A stretch of 64,000 nt of DNA, from contig PDQG01000006.1 of assembly GCA_002747745.1 (NCBI GenBank), positions 97,970 through 161,969 on the forward strand. The letters are read 5' to 3'. Source of the DNA: a bacterium DOLZORAL124_38_8. GTDB taxonomy: Bacteria > Patescibacteriota > Gracilibacteria > UBA4473. Under the pieces are notes generated by a model, which ran no database searches, was not told the DNA's origin, and saw nothing but the letters and a program-made list of their open reading frames with translations. Both the position numbers and the translations under genes were made by a program. This document shows, piece after piece, positions 14,612 to 23,775 of the stretch. Positions within the stretch are counted from its first letter, which is position 1. Every line of letters starts with the position of its first letter.

Positions 14612-15589
14612 ATGACAGAAGCTTTAAATCCTGATAGAACCGAAGAACTAAGAGAATCTTTAGATTCGTTTCATGACTTATACGAATTCTGGAACATTAT
14701 TGCTGATCCAAATAAGAAAGTATCAAAAGACATAGGGTTCATACGGGAAGTATTTGAATACATGAGTGAACGCTATGGAAATATTATAAAAGGCTCAGCA
14801 GAAATATTTAGAGACATTGATTCTTTACTGACACAATGTAACCATTCTGAAAAGATACAACAATTGATGTTAGACTTTAGGACGAGTGGTGCAGAAGATT
14901 TAAATACTTTAGAAAAAGCTCTTCTTATCGAAGAAGAAATTCCTCAAACCTCCACCGAAAGAGGGTTTGATTTAGAAGAAGGAAAAAAAGAAAAACTAGA
15001 TAAAATTGAAGCAAAACTTGAAGCTAATCCTCTTGTAAAAGAAATCCAAAAGATTTTTGAAGAATATCAAACAAATATTGATCACGGGAAAGATGCCTTG
15101 ACGGACCCAGTTAAGACAACTTCTAAAGTAAGAAAATTCTTTAACGCAATAAAAGTCCGTGTAGCTTGGCTAGCAATGGGATTAATCGGCGGCGTAGGAG
15201 TTACAATGGCATACAATTATTATTCTGACAAAGATGATAAACCAGTCGATGTTCGACCAGCAAACACGCCTGATACATCTATCGACACTGTTTCACCTGA
15301 TACAGGAAACTTTCATGAAGCAATGCAAGAAATGAGAGAAGCTGACAAAAGCTTAAAAATGAGGTCTATTCTGGAAGAAAATAACGTAGAAATCCTAGAA
15401 GAATCAGAAGAAGGATATTTCAAAGTACTGATTCAAAAAGGACAAAGTTTAGATTTCTTCAAAGAAATAACTGGATGTACCGACTCAAGTCTGTTTAACA
15501 AAATAAATGATAACCAATACCCAAAAGTAGGTTGTGAGTATAAAGTTCCTATATCGGCACTTAACAAACATAAAACTGACAGCAATTAA
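14612..15589 (+). CDS. Membrane-anchored protein with LysM-like C-terminal domain (325 aa)
   Basis: The N-terminal 185 or so residues are acidic, helical and probably cytoplasmic. One membrane helix follows (WLAMGLIGGVGVTMAYNYY, about 190-208). An extracytoplasmic linker rich in Asp, Pro and Thr leads to a C-terminal segment (YFKVLIQKGQSLDFFKEITG...NQYPKVGCEYKVP) that resembles a LysM peptidoglycan-binding repeat with an extra disulfide-prone cysteine pair. The topology suggests a protein linking the cytoplasm to the cell wall. The N-terminal region has no recognised family, and the LysM reading is tentative. Confidence 0.65.
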   Translation: MTEALNPDRTEELRESLDSFHDLYEFWNIIADPNKKVSKDIGFIREVFEYMSERYGNIIKGSAEIFRDIDSLLTQCNHSEKIQQLMLDFRTSGAEDLNTLEKALLIEEEIPQTSTERGFDLEEGKKEKLDKIEAKLEANPLVKEIQKIFEEYQTNIDHGKDALTDPVKTTSKVRKFFNAIKVRVAWLAMGLIGGVGVTMAYNYYSDKDDKPVDVRPANTPDTSIDTVSPDTGNFHEAMQEMREADKSLKMRSILEENNVEILEESEEGYFKVLIQKGQSLDFFKEITGCTDSSLFNKINDNQYPKVGCEYKVPISALNKHKTDSN

Positions 15590-15613
15590 ATTAAATTGAA
15601 TTGAATTGAATTA
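15584..15613. repeat. Pentanucleotide repeat between convergent genes
   Basis: Six units of AATTG/AATTA in tandem span the stop codons of both the LysM-like gene and dnaX. It is a short microsatellite and contributes the in-frame stops. Confidence 0.8.
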
Positions 15614-17146
15614 GAAATCCAAAAAGTCGTCTACCGAGGCGGCTTTTTTAGTGTCAGACTCTTTGACTGTTTTCGGCGTAACCACTGGCGAGGTGTTTGA
15701 TTTAGCCCCCATCGAAAGGGTAATCTCAATCGGCGTTCCAAAAATTTCCTTCATCGCCGCTTGAAGTGGTGCCACAACTTCGGGTTTGTTTACCTGCTCT
15801 AAATGGAACAATTCGCGGAATGAAAAGTTTACCGCTGTGTTCGATAACACCTGTGGACTACTTTTTTCAAATGATTTCCGCACAAAAATTGGCACCCCCG
15901 CCACTTTGGCAATAGTTTCCATTTTGGAAGTCACCAACGACGCCGATAATTCTAAATCGTTATTAGTTGTTAACGGTTCAGTCGACTTTTGAGGAGGCAT
16001 TACCGGCGTTGGTTCTTTTTTTACAGACGCCACTGTTTTTGTCGGTGTAGCAACTTTTGTTGTTGGAATTGACTCAAGATTTTTTAAAACTGAGTTTGTT
16101 TTTATTGGTGCAAAAGATTCTTGCAACTCTCCTCTTTTAGAAAGTTCTATCAAGGCAATTTCGAGTGGCAATTCGACAATAGGAGAAGTTTTTAGTTGCA
16201 AGACCGCCTTTTGAAACACCTCAATTGATTTTAAAATCAATGGTAATACTTGGTTTTCGTTGAGGTTTTTGTGCATTTCGGCTCGCAAAAACCCTAAAAA
16301 GTCATGACAAAAAGTTCTAAAGTCAGCCCCATTTTTGTTTAATTGTTTTAGTACTTGTAATCCTTGGTCGGTGTCTCGTAATTGGATGGCTTGCCAAAAT
16401 TGTTCGAGCAATTCTGGTGAAGAAATTCCTAAACTTTGTCTGGTGGCTTCTTCGGTAATAGTATTATTCGTTTCGGCCGCCATTTGTTCTAACAGCGAAA
16501 TTGCATCTCGCAATCCCCCTTCAGCTTGTTTGGCAATCATTTCGAGGGCTGGTGTTTCAGCCGTAAACCCTTCCGAATCACAAATAAATTGCAAGCGATT
16601 TACTAATTGCTCAATGGTAAAGCGCCCAAATACAAACGTTTGGCACCGCGACACAATGGTGTCAGGTACTTTGTGCATTTCGGTAGTAGCGAGCAAAAAA
16701 TACGCGTGTGCTGGCGGTTCTTCGAGGGTTTTCAGCAACGCATTAAATGCCCCTTTCGATAACATATGCACCTCATCGATAATATACACTTTTCGTCTGG
16801 CGTAGGTTGGCAAAAATGGCACTTTATCAATCAAATCTCGAATATTATCAACCCCCGTATGACTGGCCGCATCAATTTCGATAATATCAACACAATCGCC
16901 ATCAGCAATTTGTTGCGTTAGTTCATTTTCTAAAATATCAGCCGTAGTGGTATCAAACGAGTTTAACCCCTTGGCAAAAATACGCGCGGTCGAGGTTTTT
17001 CCCGTTCCACGACTTCCAACAAACAAGTACGCATGCGCTGGTTTGTTTTTACTTAAAGCGTTTTTAAGGGTTTTTACCACTGAAGTTTGCCCCACTAAAT
17101 CAGCAAATTTTTGTGGTCGATATTTTAAAAATAAAGTTTGAGACAT
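15611..17146 (-). CDS. dnaX: DNA polymerase III subunit gamma/tau
   Basis: DnaX is the ATPase motor of the clamp loader. It has Walker A GSRGTGKT (44-51), the DEVH box at 124-127 (IIDEVHMLSKGAFNALLKTLEEPP) and sensor 1 LATTEMHKVPDTIVSRC. The frame opens at a TTG (17149), but the ATG at 17146 gives the standard MSQTLFLKYRP. The usual four-cysteine zinc module after Walker A is missing: residues 61-84 (SFDTTTADILENEL...) carry no cysteine quartet. The C-terminal half is a low-complexity linker plus a short conserved tail ending VDDFLDF. Confidence 0.95.
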   Translation of the reverse strand: MSQTLFLKYRPQKFADLVGQTSVVKTLKNALSKNKPAHAYLFVGSRGTGKTSTARIFAKGLNSFDTTTADILENELTQQIADGDCVDIIEIDAASHTGVDNIRDLIDKVPFLPTYARRKVYIIDEVHMLSKGAFNALLKTLEEPPAHAYFLLATTEMHKVPDTIVSRCQTFVFGRFTIEQLVNRLQFICDSEGFTAETPALEMIAKQAEGGLRDAISLLEQMAAETNNTITEEATRQSLGISSPELLEQFWQAIQLRDTDQGLQVLKQLNKNGADFRTFCHDFLGFLRAEMHKNLNENQVLPLILKSIEVFQKAVLQLKTSPIVELPLEIALIELSKRGELQESFAPIKTNSVLKNLESIPTTKVATPTKTVASVKKEPTPVMPPQKSTEPLTTNNDLELSASLVTSKMETIAKVAGVPIFVRKSFEKSSPQVLSNTAVNFSFRELFHLEQVNKPEVVAPLQAAMKEIFGTPIEITLSMGAKSNTSPVVTPKTVKESDTKKAASVDDFLDF

Positions 17147-17193
17147 CAATCAATAACGTAAATTTCAAGCCAATAATACGCAAAAAATATTTT

Positions 17194-18213
17194 TTAGCGA
17201 GCCGAAATTGATTTTAAAATAATCTTTATTATTTGTGGTGCGGCATTGGCAATATTAGCTGTTTTAAGCATTTCTTCTAAGGATTTATTCTGAGTTGTGT
17301 TTACTAATAAATCAGTTAAATTTCGCGTATCGGCTTGTTCATATAATTCAATAAGTCCCTTTTGGGCAAAATATTGGGCGTTTAAAAATTGATGGTTTCG
17401 TGCTGCACTAGGCAACGGCACAATAACCGATTTTTTTTGGTTTGAGAGAATTTCAAATAACGAGTTTGCTCCCGCCCGTGATAAAACCACATCAGCTGTT
17501 TCAAGCGCTCCTTTTAGTTTTTCGGCGGGCAATAATTCAAACTGATGAATATTTTTATGCTTTGATTGAATCGATTTTCCTCGCCCTGTAACCAAACAAA
17601 TTTCAAAATAATCGGTGAGTATTTTTTGATTCCGTTGTACAAATTCGTTTAAAAATTGAGCCCCTTGTGAACCACCAAACACCAGTAATTTTTTTTGTTT
17701 TGTTTGCCACGAAAAAGGCTGACTTTGAGCCGAAAAAAACAAAGGAAAGGATGTTTTTTTCCCAAAACTTTCAAACACAAAATCAGCGTATTTGGCATAA
17801 AGTTTCGATAATACTCCCACCGAAATATCTGATTCGTGAGAGTAAATTTTAATCTTTTTTTTCTGCCAAATGTTGTGCCAAATAGTGGCAATCAATAATG
17901 GAAAACACACAAATCCTCCCTTAAAAAAAATAGCGTTGGGCTTAGACTTTTTTAAAATTGTTTGTGCTTGAAAAACAGCCTTTAAAATTTTAAACGGAGC
18001 CAGGAAGTTTTTAATATCAAGATAACGACGAATTTTATCAGTGCGTAAAAAATAAGCGGGAACGCTAAAATTTTCCTCATAAATTGCTCGATCTAACGTT
18101 GCATCAGCCAATACCAACTCGATTTTTAGTCCTTGTTTTTGAGCTTCGTTTACCAACGACACAAATGGTAAAATGTGTCCGCCAGTTCCTCCGCCCACTA
18201 ACAAAAGTTTCAT
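17194..18213 (-). CDS. murG: UDP-N-acetylglucosamine transferase for lipid II (MurG)
   Basis: MurG adds GlcNAc to lipid I on the inner membrane face to give lipid II. The glycine-rich loop GGGTGGH (7-13), the HESD segment (YSHESDISVGVLSKLYAKYAD), FGGSQGA and the sugar-nucleotide motif SRAGANSLFEIL are all visible. The frame opens further upstream at 18264, but family alignment places the start at the ATG 18213 (MKLLLVGGG), giving 339 residues. With MurB and MltG in the same window, this shows a functional peptidoglycan pathway. Confidence 0.93.
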   Translation of the reverse strand: MKLLLVGGGTGGHILPFVSLVNEAQKQGLKIELVLADATLDRAIYEENFSVPAYFLRTDKIRRYLDIKNFLAPFKILKAVFQAQTILKKSKPNAIFFKGGFVCFPLLIATIWHNIWQKKKIKIYSHESDISVGVLSKLYAKYADFVFESFGKKTSFPLFFSAQSQPFSWQTKQKKLLVFGGSQGAQFLNEFVQRNQKILTDYFEICLVTGRGKSIQSKHKNIHQFELLPAEKLKGALETADVVLSRAGANSLFEILSNQKKSVIVPLPSAARNHQFLNAQYFAQKGLIELYEQADTRNLTDLLVNTTQNKSLEEMLKTANIANAAPQIIKIILKSISAR

Positions 18214-18326
18214 ACCGTGATGATAATGAGAAGAAAAAATAAAACAATAAGAGATTTTTAACAAAATTTTATAAATTATTCATTTTTTTATACCCAAAAT
18301 TCTGAGGATATCGTACAATACCCTTG

Positions 18327-20156
18327 ATGAACCAAATACAAATTTTGCCTGCAGAAATTGCCAATCAAATTGCCGCTGGAGAAGTGGTTGAACGACCGGC
18401 GAGTATTGTAAAAGAATTACTTGAAAATTCACTCGATGCCCATGCCACCGAAATTGAAATTCGCCTTGAAAACGGCGGAAAAACCTTAATAGAAATAACC
18501 GATAACGGAAACGGTATGAACGCAGAAGACGCCGAAAAATCTATCCTGCGACATGCTACTTCAAAAATAAAACAGATTGATGATTTGTTTTCTATTCATT
18601 CGTTTGGGTTTCGCGGGGAAGCGTTAGCCGCTATTGCCTCAGTGTCTCGGTTTGAATTAATTACCAAAACCCCAGACGCCACCTCCGGAACCAAAATTAC
18701 CACCGCGCCAGGCACTCCAACCCAAAACACCCCAACCGCCGCCAACACGGGAACCAAAATCACAATTCGAGATTTGTTTTTTGCCACCCCAGCCCGATTA
18801 AAATATTTAAAAAACGATTTCACTGAATTTTCTCATTGTTATCGACAGGTGCAGTCGTTTGCTCTCGCCTACCCACAGGTTCGATTTACGATTTACAAAG
18901 AAGAAAAACTCTATAAAGACTTTCTTCCGACCACGCTCAAACATCGTTGTGAGACCATGCTCAATCTGAAACCAGACGAAATTTTACCCGTACAATACGA
19001 GCAATCTGGCGTACAAGTTTCTGGATTCGTGGTTATCCCAGGTGAATGCAAATCACACAAGAAAAATCAGTTTTTATTTGTCAATCACCGCCTCATTGAC
19101 GACTACAAATTATCGTACGCCGTTCGTGAAGCCTATGTACAATCAGCGGGAATCGAAAAACATCTTCATCCTGTTTTTGTATTATTTTTAAACATTGATC
19201 CGATTTTGGTTGATGTAAACGTTCATCCACGAAAATTAGAAGTCAAATTTAGTGAACCACAAGACGTGTTTTCAGCCACCAAACATGCGGTTATGTCGGC
19301 CCTCAACACCATGGTCAATCAGCAATTCGGAAAACAGGTCTCCCCTTCTCATTCGGCTGTTTCATCGAACCCAATACCATTTTCAGTGCCCGCCAATACG
19401 GTTTCTCACAGCCCAAAATCTTGGTCACAAACACCTTCTTTTGGTGGAAGTTTTGGAACCCGACACGCAGAACGAAATATCCCCCTACAAAAATCGTGGA
19501 ACGAATCGTTTACTAATACCGCAAATAATGAACTAGCCGATATAGATGCCATTGAATCGATCAACGAATTGCGATTAATAGGACAAGTAGATAATAAATA
19601 CATTTTAGCCGAGGCCGAGACTGGAATTTATTTTTTTGACCAACACGCCCTCCACGAACGACAACGGTTTGAACAATTCTGGAACGAATTTAAAGCCCAA
19701 CAAGAAAAAAACGAATTTATTTCACAAGAATTATTACTACCACAAACCATTTCCCTTCCCCTTGAAAGTGTTACGGCCATATGCGAACCCCAAAATCAAA
19801 CTCAACTCCAAAACTTAGGATTTTCCTTTACCCTAATTTCCGATGAATCGGTCGAACTTTTCGCTATTCCGCAAATTTTGGAAGGCGAAGATTTTGAAAC
19901 TATACTACAAGATTTTGCCCATTATTTCTTACATGAAAAAGTGGGCGAACACGCCATAGAGCATTTTATGCGCAAAAAATTAGAATATAAAAGTTGTCGT
20001 GGAGCGGTAATGTTCGGCGATAAGTTAGAACCAGTCGAAATGCAAAAACTCTTAGATGATTTTGTTACAACTAAATGGCGAAATTTGTGTCCACACGGCC
20101 GCCCAAATCACTGGTTTGTGCCATTCAATGAATTAAATAGCAAATTCCATCGCTAA
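18327..20156 (+). CDS. mutL: DNA mismatch repair protein MutL
   Basis: MutL couples mismatch recognition to strand incision. The GHKL ATPase half has the expected motifs IAAGEVVERPASIVKELLENSLDA, DNGNGM and FGFRGEALA. The C-terminal half keeps the metal-dependent nicking motif DQHALHERQRFE and CPHGRP, so this is the endonuclease type found in bacteria without MutH. The start is an ATG at 18327, preceded in frame by a TTG. MutS is not in the window. The linker between domains is Pro/Ser-rich. The DUF2130 gene follows after 33 bp. Confidence 0.95.
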   Translation: MNQIQILPAEIANQIAAGEVVERPASIVKELLENSLDAHATEIEIRLENGGKTLIEITDNGNGMNAEDAEKSILRHATSKIKQIDDLFSIHSFGFRGEALAAIASVSRFELITKTPDATSGTKITTAPGTPTQNTPTAANTGTKITIRDLFFATPARLKYLKNDFTEFSHCYRQVQSFALAYPQVRFTIYKEEKLYKDFLPTTLKHRCETMLNLKPDEILPVQYEQSGVQVSGFVVIPGECKSHKKNQFLFVNHRLIDDYKLSYAVREAYVQSAGIEKHLHPVFVLFLNIDPILVDVNVHPRKLEVKFSEPQDVFSATKHAVMSALNTMVNQQFGKQVSPSHSAVSSNPIPFSVPANTVSHSPKSWSQTPSFGGSFGTRHAERNIPLQKSWNESFTNTANNELADIDAIESINELRLIGQVDNKYILAEAETGIYFFDQHALHERQRFEQFWNEFKAQQEKNEFISQELLLPQTISLPLESVTAICEPQNQTQLQNLGFSFTLISDESVELFAIPQILEGEDFETILQDFAHYFLHEKVGEHAIEHFMRKKLEYKSCRGAVMFGDKLEPVEMQKLLDDFVTTKWRNLCPHGRPNHWFVPFNELNSKFHR

Positions 20157-20189
20157 TCCCCTTTTTGTACTCTTTTAACCACTCAACTT

Positions 20190-21389
20190 ATGAACGACCA
20201 ATTAATCACTTGTCCAAACTGCCATCATCAATTTTCGGCTTCTGACGAATTACAAAAACATTTGTCTGAAGAATTTGAGAAAAAAATGAAAGCCCAAGCC
20301 GACGCACACCAAAAACAGTTAGAAGCAGAAAAAGAAGTTATGCGTAAAAAAGCCCAAGAATACGCCGAAAAGAAAGCTCAAGAAGCTTTGAAAAAAAACG
20401 CGGTGGAAATAGAAGATATGAAAAACCAACTCAAAGAAGCCGAAAAAAAACAGGCCGAAGCAAACCAACGAGAATTAGAGTTTTTAAAAAAAGAACGAGC
20501 CCTCAAGGAAAAAGAAAAAAACGTTGAACTGGAATTAGAAAAAAAATTACAAGCCGAAAAGAAACGACTAGAAGAAGCCCTTGCTGAATCGCAAAAGAAA
20601 GCATTAGCGGATCGTATGGAAGAATTGCAAAACGAACACCGCAAAAAAGAAGCCGAAAAAGATAAACAAATGGAGCAACTAAAAAAAGCCCTAGATGAAG
20701 CCAAACGAAAAGCCGAACAAGGCAGCCAACAAATACAAGGTGACGTATTAGAAAACGATATTAAGGAATTGTTACAATCTGAGTTTTTAATTGACGATAT
20801 TGCCGATGTGCCTACGGGAATCCGTGGGGCGGACTTAATCCAAACCGTAAAAAACAATCTCGGAGCTAAATGTGGGGTTTTCCTTTGGGAACTAAAAAAT
20901 ACCAAAGCTTGGACCGAAGGATGGATTCAAAAATTAAAAGATGATCAAGCGGCTCTGGGGGCAGATGTTGCTATTTTGGCGACCAAAACTTTACCCGAAG
21001 GCGTAGACCGCTACGAATACCGAAACGGAGTATGGGTCGTAGAATACGAATCTGTAAAAATGCTGGCGAGCATTTTGCGGTTCCACCAACTGGAAATCGG
21101 CAAAGTGAAAAATTCACTCCAAGGACAAGACGAAAAAATGCAGATGTTATTTGAATATTTATCATCGCCACAGTTTAAAAACCGAGTGGAAAACATCGTC
21201 AATGCCTTTGATAAAATGAAAACCGATCTCGACAAAGAAAAACGAGCTATGCAAAACATTTGGAACCGACGCGAAAAAGAACTCGAGCGAGTGATGATTA
21301 ACACGGCTGGATTTTACGGCGACTTACAAGGTATTGCTGGTGCCAATCTTCCCATGATTGAGGCGCTTGAATTACCCAGTGGCGAGTAG
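20190..21389 (+). CDS. DUF2130 coiled-coil protein with zinc-finger start
   Basis: The first 21 residues form a small C2H2-like finger (CPNCHHQFSASDELQKH). A long charged coiled coil of about 160 residues rich in Lys, Glu and Ala follows. The DUF2130 domain comes next (GDVLENDIKELLQSEF, GIRGADLIQTVKN, FLWELKNTKAWTEGWIQKLKDDQ). The Glu, Asp and E-x-K-like spacing resembles PD-(D/E)XK nucleases, as suggested for this family. The role is unknown. Homologues occur sporadically in bacteria and phages. It lies 33 bp after mutL on the same strand, which suggests co-transcription and perhaps a DNA-related function. Confidence 0.85.
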   Translation: MNDQLITCPNCHHQFSASDELQKHLSEEFEKKMKAQADAHQKQLEAEKEVMRKKAQEYAEKKAQEALKKNAVEIEDMKNQLKEAEKKQAEANQRELEFLKKERALKEKEKNVELELEKKLQAEKKRLEEALAESQKKALADRMEELQNEHRKKEAEKDKQMEQLKKALDEAKRKAEQGSQQIQGDVLENDIKELLQSEFLIDDIADVPTGIRGADLIQTVKNNLGAKCGVFLWELKNTKAWTEGWIQKLKDDQAALGADVAILATKTLPEGVDRYEYRNGVWVVEYESVKMLASILRFHQLEIGKVKNSLQGQDEKMQMLFEYLSSPQFKNRVENIVNAFDKMKTDLDKEKRAMQNIWNRREKELERVMINTAGFYGDLQGIAGANLPMIEALELPSGE

Positions 21390-21407
21390 TAAATTCCCCG
21401 CCTCTAT

Positions 21408-22382
21408 TTATCGACACAAATATTGCTTGTTTTGTATATGTTCTTCGTGTGTTTTCCCGAAATAAATTTTCCCACGACAACCATGAAGATAATACAAATT
21501 CCCCGTATCAATTGGATACAGAGCCGCTTTGAAAGAATCAAGCGAGAAATTTGAAATAGCCGTTGGCGGCAACCCCAAAGTTTTTCGCATATTATAAGGA
21601 CTAGCCGTGGCAAAATCTTCTGCGTACAAGGGCCGTTTCCATTCGTTTAACTCGTATCGAGTGGTAGCATCAATTCCTAAATGCATCCGAATATCAAGAC
21701 GTTTCCAAATAACGCCCGCAATTTGTTTTTTTTCTTCTAAAGAATCACCAAAAGCTTCTCGTTCAATCATTGAAGCCACTTTTACTATATCTTTCAAACT
21801 TCTTCCCGAAGATTTTATATCCGCCCGAAACGGCTTTATTTGTTGCAAAAAGGTTTTGTGTAATCGTATTAAGAAAGCTTTTGACTGAAAATTCTTCTGG
21901 TTGACATAATACGTACTCGGAAACAAATACCCTTCTAAATTATCCAACGCAAATGGGAGCGGACATTGGTTGGCGCATTTCACAAAATCATTTAGTTTAA
22001 TTAAGTTTTTCTTTGCTAATAAAGCATCAATTTGATGAATCGTATACCCTTCTGGAATCGTTACTTTGATTTCGGTACTCTTTCCATTTTGTAGTAATTC
22101 GGCCACCTCTCGAAAGGTAAGGTTTTTTTGTGCAACGTACTCCCCTGCTTGAAATTTCGTACTTAAATTATGCCACCACGAAAATTGCCGAAAACTCCAT
22201 GCGTCTTGAATCAATCCTTTGTTTTCTAAAACCTTAGAAATTGTTTTTAAGGAAGAACCTTTTTTGATTTCAAAATTTACCCGAGTGGTGATATCCGAAT
22301 TAGGGGTAGTCCACGTACTGTGAATCCGCGCACCCGTATACACCGTGGCTATTACTAACAAAACCAATATTATTTTTTTCAT
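21408..22382 (-). CDS. mltG: Endolytic transglycosylase MltG (YceG-like)
   Basis: MltG cuts nascent glycan strands in the periplasm and sets their length. A single N-terminal membrane helix (KKIILVLLVIATVY) is followed by a LysM-like region and the YceG catalytic domain. That domain has VASMIEREAFG carrying the catalytic Glu, the block GVIWKRLDIRMHLGIDATTRY, and SPYNMRKTLGLPPTAISNF near the end. The start is the ATG at 22382 (MKKIILV). The frame reaches 22394 without need. The protein is 324 residues. ybaB lies just upstream on the same strand. Confidence 0.93.
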   Translation of the reverse strand: MKKIILVLLVIATVYTGARIHSTWTTPNSDITTRVNFEIKKGSSLKTISKVLENKGLIQDAWSFRQFSWWHNLSTKFQAGEYVAQKNLTFREVAELLQNGKSTEIKVTIPEGYTIHQIDALLAKKNLIKLNDFVKCANQCPLPFALDNLEGYLFPSTYYVNQKNFQSKAFLIRLHKTFLQQIKPFRADIKSSGRSLKDIVKVASMIEREAFGDSLEEKKQIAGVIWKRLDIRMHLGIDATTRYELNEWKRPLYAEDFATASPYNMRKTLGLPPTAISNFSLDSFKAALYPIDTGNLYYLHGCRGKIYFGKTHEEHIQNKQYLCR

Positions 22383-22441
22383 TTTTAAAAGCATATAAAA
22401 AAACAGCCAGAAACCGACCGTTTATTTTTTTATCAAAAAAA

Positions 22442-22750
22442 TTAGTTTCCGCCCAATCCAGGCAATCCACCAAGTCCGCCCATAATTTCTTGCATTTTTT
22501 CAGCGGCAATTTGTTGTGCTTTGGTCATTGCTCGGTTAGTAGCCGTCAACAAGGCTTTTTCTAATCGTTTTGCATCAGACAAAATTGATTCGTCTAAAAT
22601 TTCGTATTTTACAATTTTTTGTTCTCCACTTACGGTTACTTTTACCCCATCTTCTTCCGCAAACACATGCACATTTTCTAATTCTTTCTTCATTTTTTTT
22701 GCTTGTTGTTGCAATTTGTACATATCTTTCATTTGTCCAAACATGTTCAT
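22442..22750 (-). CDS. ybaB: YbaB/EbfC family nucleoid-associated protein
   Basis: This small dimeric DNA-binding protein (102 residues) has the family pattern. A helix rich in Gln, Lys and Met (MKDMYKLQQQAKKMKKEL) comes first, then a beta sheet (GVKVTVSGEQKIVKYEI) and a second helix (LEKALLTATNRAMTKAQQIAAEKM). The tail is Gly/Leu-rich. In many bacteria ybaB follows dnaX directly. Here the two are 5 kb apart with murG, mutL and mltG between, so the usual dnaX-ybaB-recR cluster is broken up. The next gene, mltG, starts 60 bp downstream. Confidence 0.93.
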   Translation of the reverse strand: MNMFGQMKDMYKLQQQAKKMKKELENVHVFAEEDGVKVTVSGEQKIVKYEILDESILSDAKRLEKALLTATNRAMTKAQQIAAEKMQEIMGGLGGLPGLGGN

Positions 22751-22814
22751 TTTTTGTTAAGTATTATATGCTGTTACTTTATTAAATTTATTTGGCTTGG
22801 CAAATTTTCACAAA

Positions 22815-22836
22815 AAAACACTCAATCGAGTGTTTT
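22815..22836 (-). terminator. Terminator of the secreted-protein gene at 22.9 kb
   Basis: A 9-bp stem AAAACACTC/GAGTGTTTT with a 4-nt loop, followed on the minus strand by a U-run. Confidence 0.8.
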
Positions 22837-22868
22837 CTTGCCTTGTTCCCCTTCAGTACATTCATTTC

Positions 22869-23594
22869 TTATCTCATAATTGGTTCCGAGTACACTGGCC
22901 CAGTAGATAACCAATTTTTAAAGACCTCATTTTGGTAATATCGTGGTCCCACCACTCGCCATTCTTTTGGTTTTCGCATTACTTTTACCGCTCGTATAAC
23001 CGATCGATCTTTACTGTATCGTCGACTCATTTCATTTACTGGTGGCAACACTCGTCCGCCATACACATTAATACTTCCATCTGCATTCGTTCCCCAATCG
23101 CTCGTATGAACTGCAACGCTATTACTTATAGCTGAAGTACGCCAATACCCTTTCTTGTATTGTTCTTCAATATGAACCGCACAAGTGTAGTCGGTATTTG
23201 AGCGAGCATTGTACACCGTCAAAAGTTTACTTTGGTTATAAGTTTTAAATTGTGATTCATCGTAATTTACCGCCTGAATCAAACTCCCCCATTGGTTTGT
23301 TTCTCGACAAGCCAATACATAGCGTTCATTGACACGCAAATTCCGATTTCGCACCCAAACCGAAATACTTCGATGAGAAGCATCTGTTTTGTATATAGAA
23401 AAATTTTTAGAATTTGAAACAGAATAATGAGCATCAGCAACCAAATGTGCATTTGATGCATAATTATTCGTTGTATCATATCCAAACAAAGTTTCTAACT
23501 GAGTATTAGTAAAATGATGTTCCCAGTCAAAATCATGGGCGGATATTCCTGATACAAACAATACGGATAAAACCAGTGTTACAATCTTTTTCAT
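22869..23594 (-). CDS. Secreted protein of unknown function (241 aa)
   Basis: A signal peptide (MKKIVTLVLSVLFVSGISAH) precedes a mature protein rich in Tyr, Ser, Asn and Arg. It has a pair of well separated cysteines (LACRETN and YTCAVHIEEQ). Strand-like alternation through the middle suggests a beta-sandwich such as a fibronectin-like fold. The C-terminus is basic (RSVIRAVKVMRKPKEWRVVGPRYY). I recognise no family. It is a single gene with its own terminator at 22815-22836. Confidence 0.7.
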   Translation of the reverse strand: MKKIVTLVLSVLFVSGISAHDFDWEHHFTNTQLETLFGYDTTNNYASNAHLVADAHYSVSNSKNFSIYKTDASHRSISVWVRNRNLRVNERYVLACRETNQWGSLIQAVNYDESQFKTYNQSKLLTVYNARSNTDYTCAVHIEEQYKKGYWRTSAISNSVAVHTSDWGTNADGSINVYGGRVLPPVNEMSRRYSKDRSVIRAVKVMRKPKEWRVVGPRYYQNEVFKNWLSTGPVYSEPIMR

Positions 23595-23719
23595 AAAAAT
23601 GAATGAGGTAAGAAATATTTTTTTCTTCTTTATAAAACTTTAAATTAAAAATGTCAAGACTTTTTAAAACAAAAAAACACTTCAAACAACTTTTTTTCTA
23701 AACTCTCCCCTTTTATACA

Positions 23720-23748
23720 TTGATTTTTTCTCATTTTTTTGATATAAT
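23720..23748 (+). promoter_or_regulatory. Promoter of the VirB6/TrbL-like gene
   Basis: TTGATT (23720-23725), a 17-nt spacer and TATAAT (23743-23748) lie 27 nt before the ATG at 23776. There is no Shine-Dalgarno sequence before the start. The rest of 23595-23719 is AT-rich with no other signal. Confidence 0.75.
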
Positions 23749-23775
23749 AATTAGATTTTATACCGTTTAATATTC

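Noticed and set aside
20378..21304. Long minus-strand open frames antisense to the DUF2130 gene
   Set aside because: They mirror the low-complexity Lys/Glu/Ala coiled coil (giving Ser/Phe-rich peptides), lack start signals and conserved motifs, and sit inside a well supported gene.
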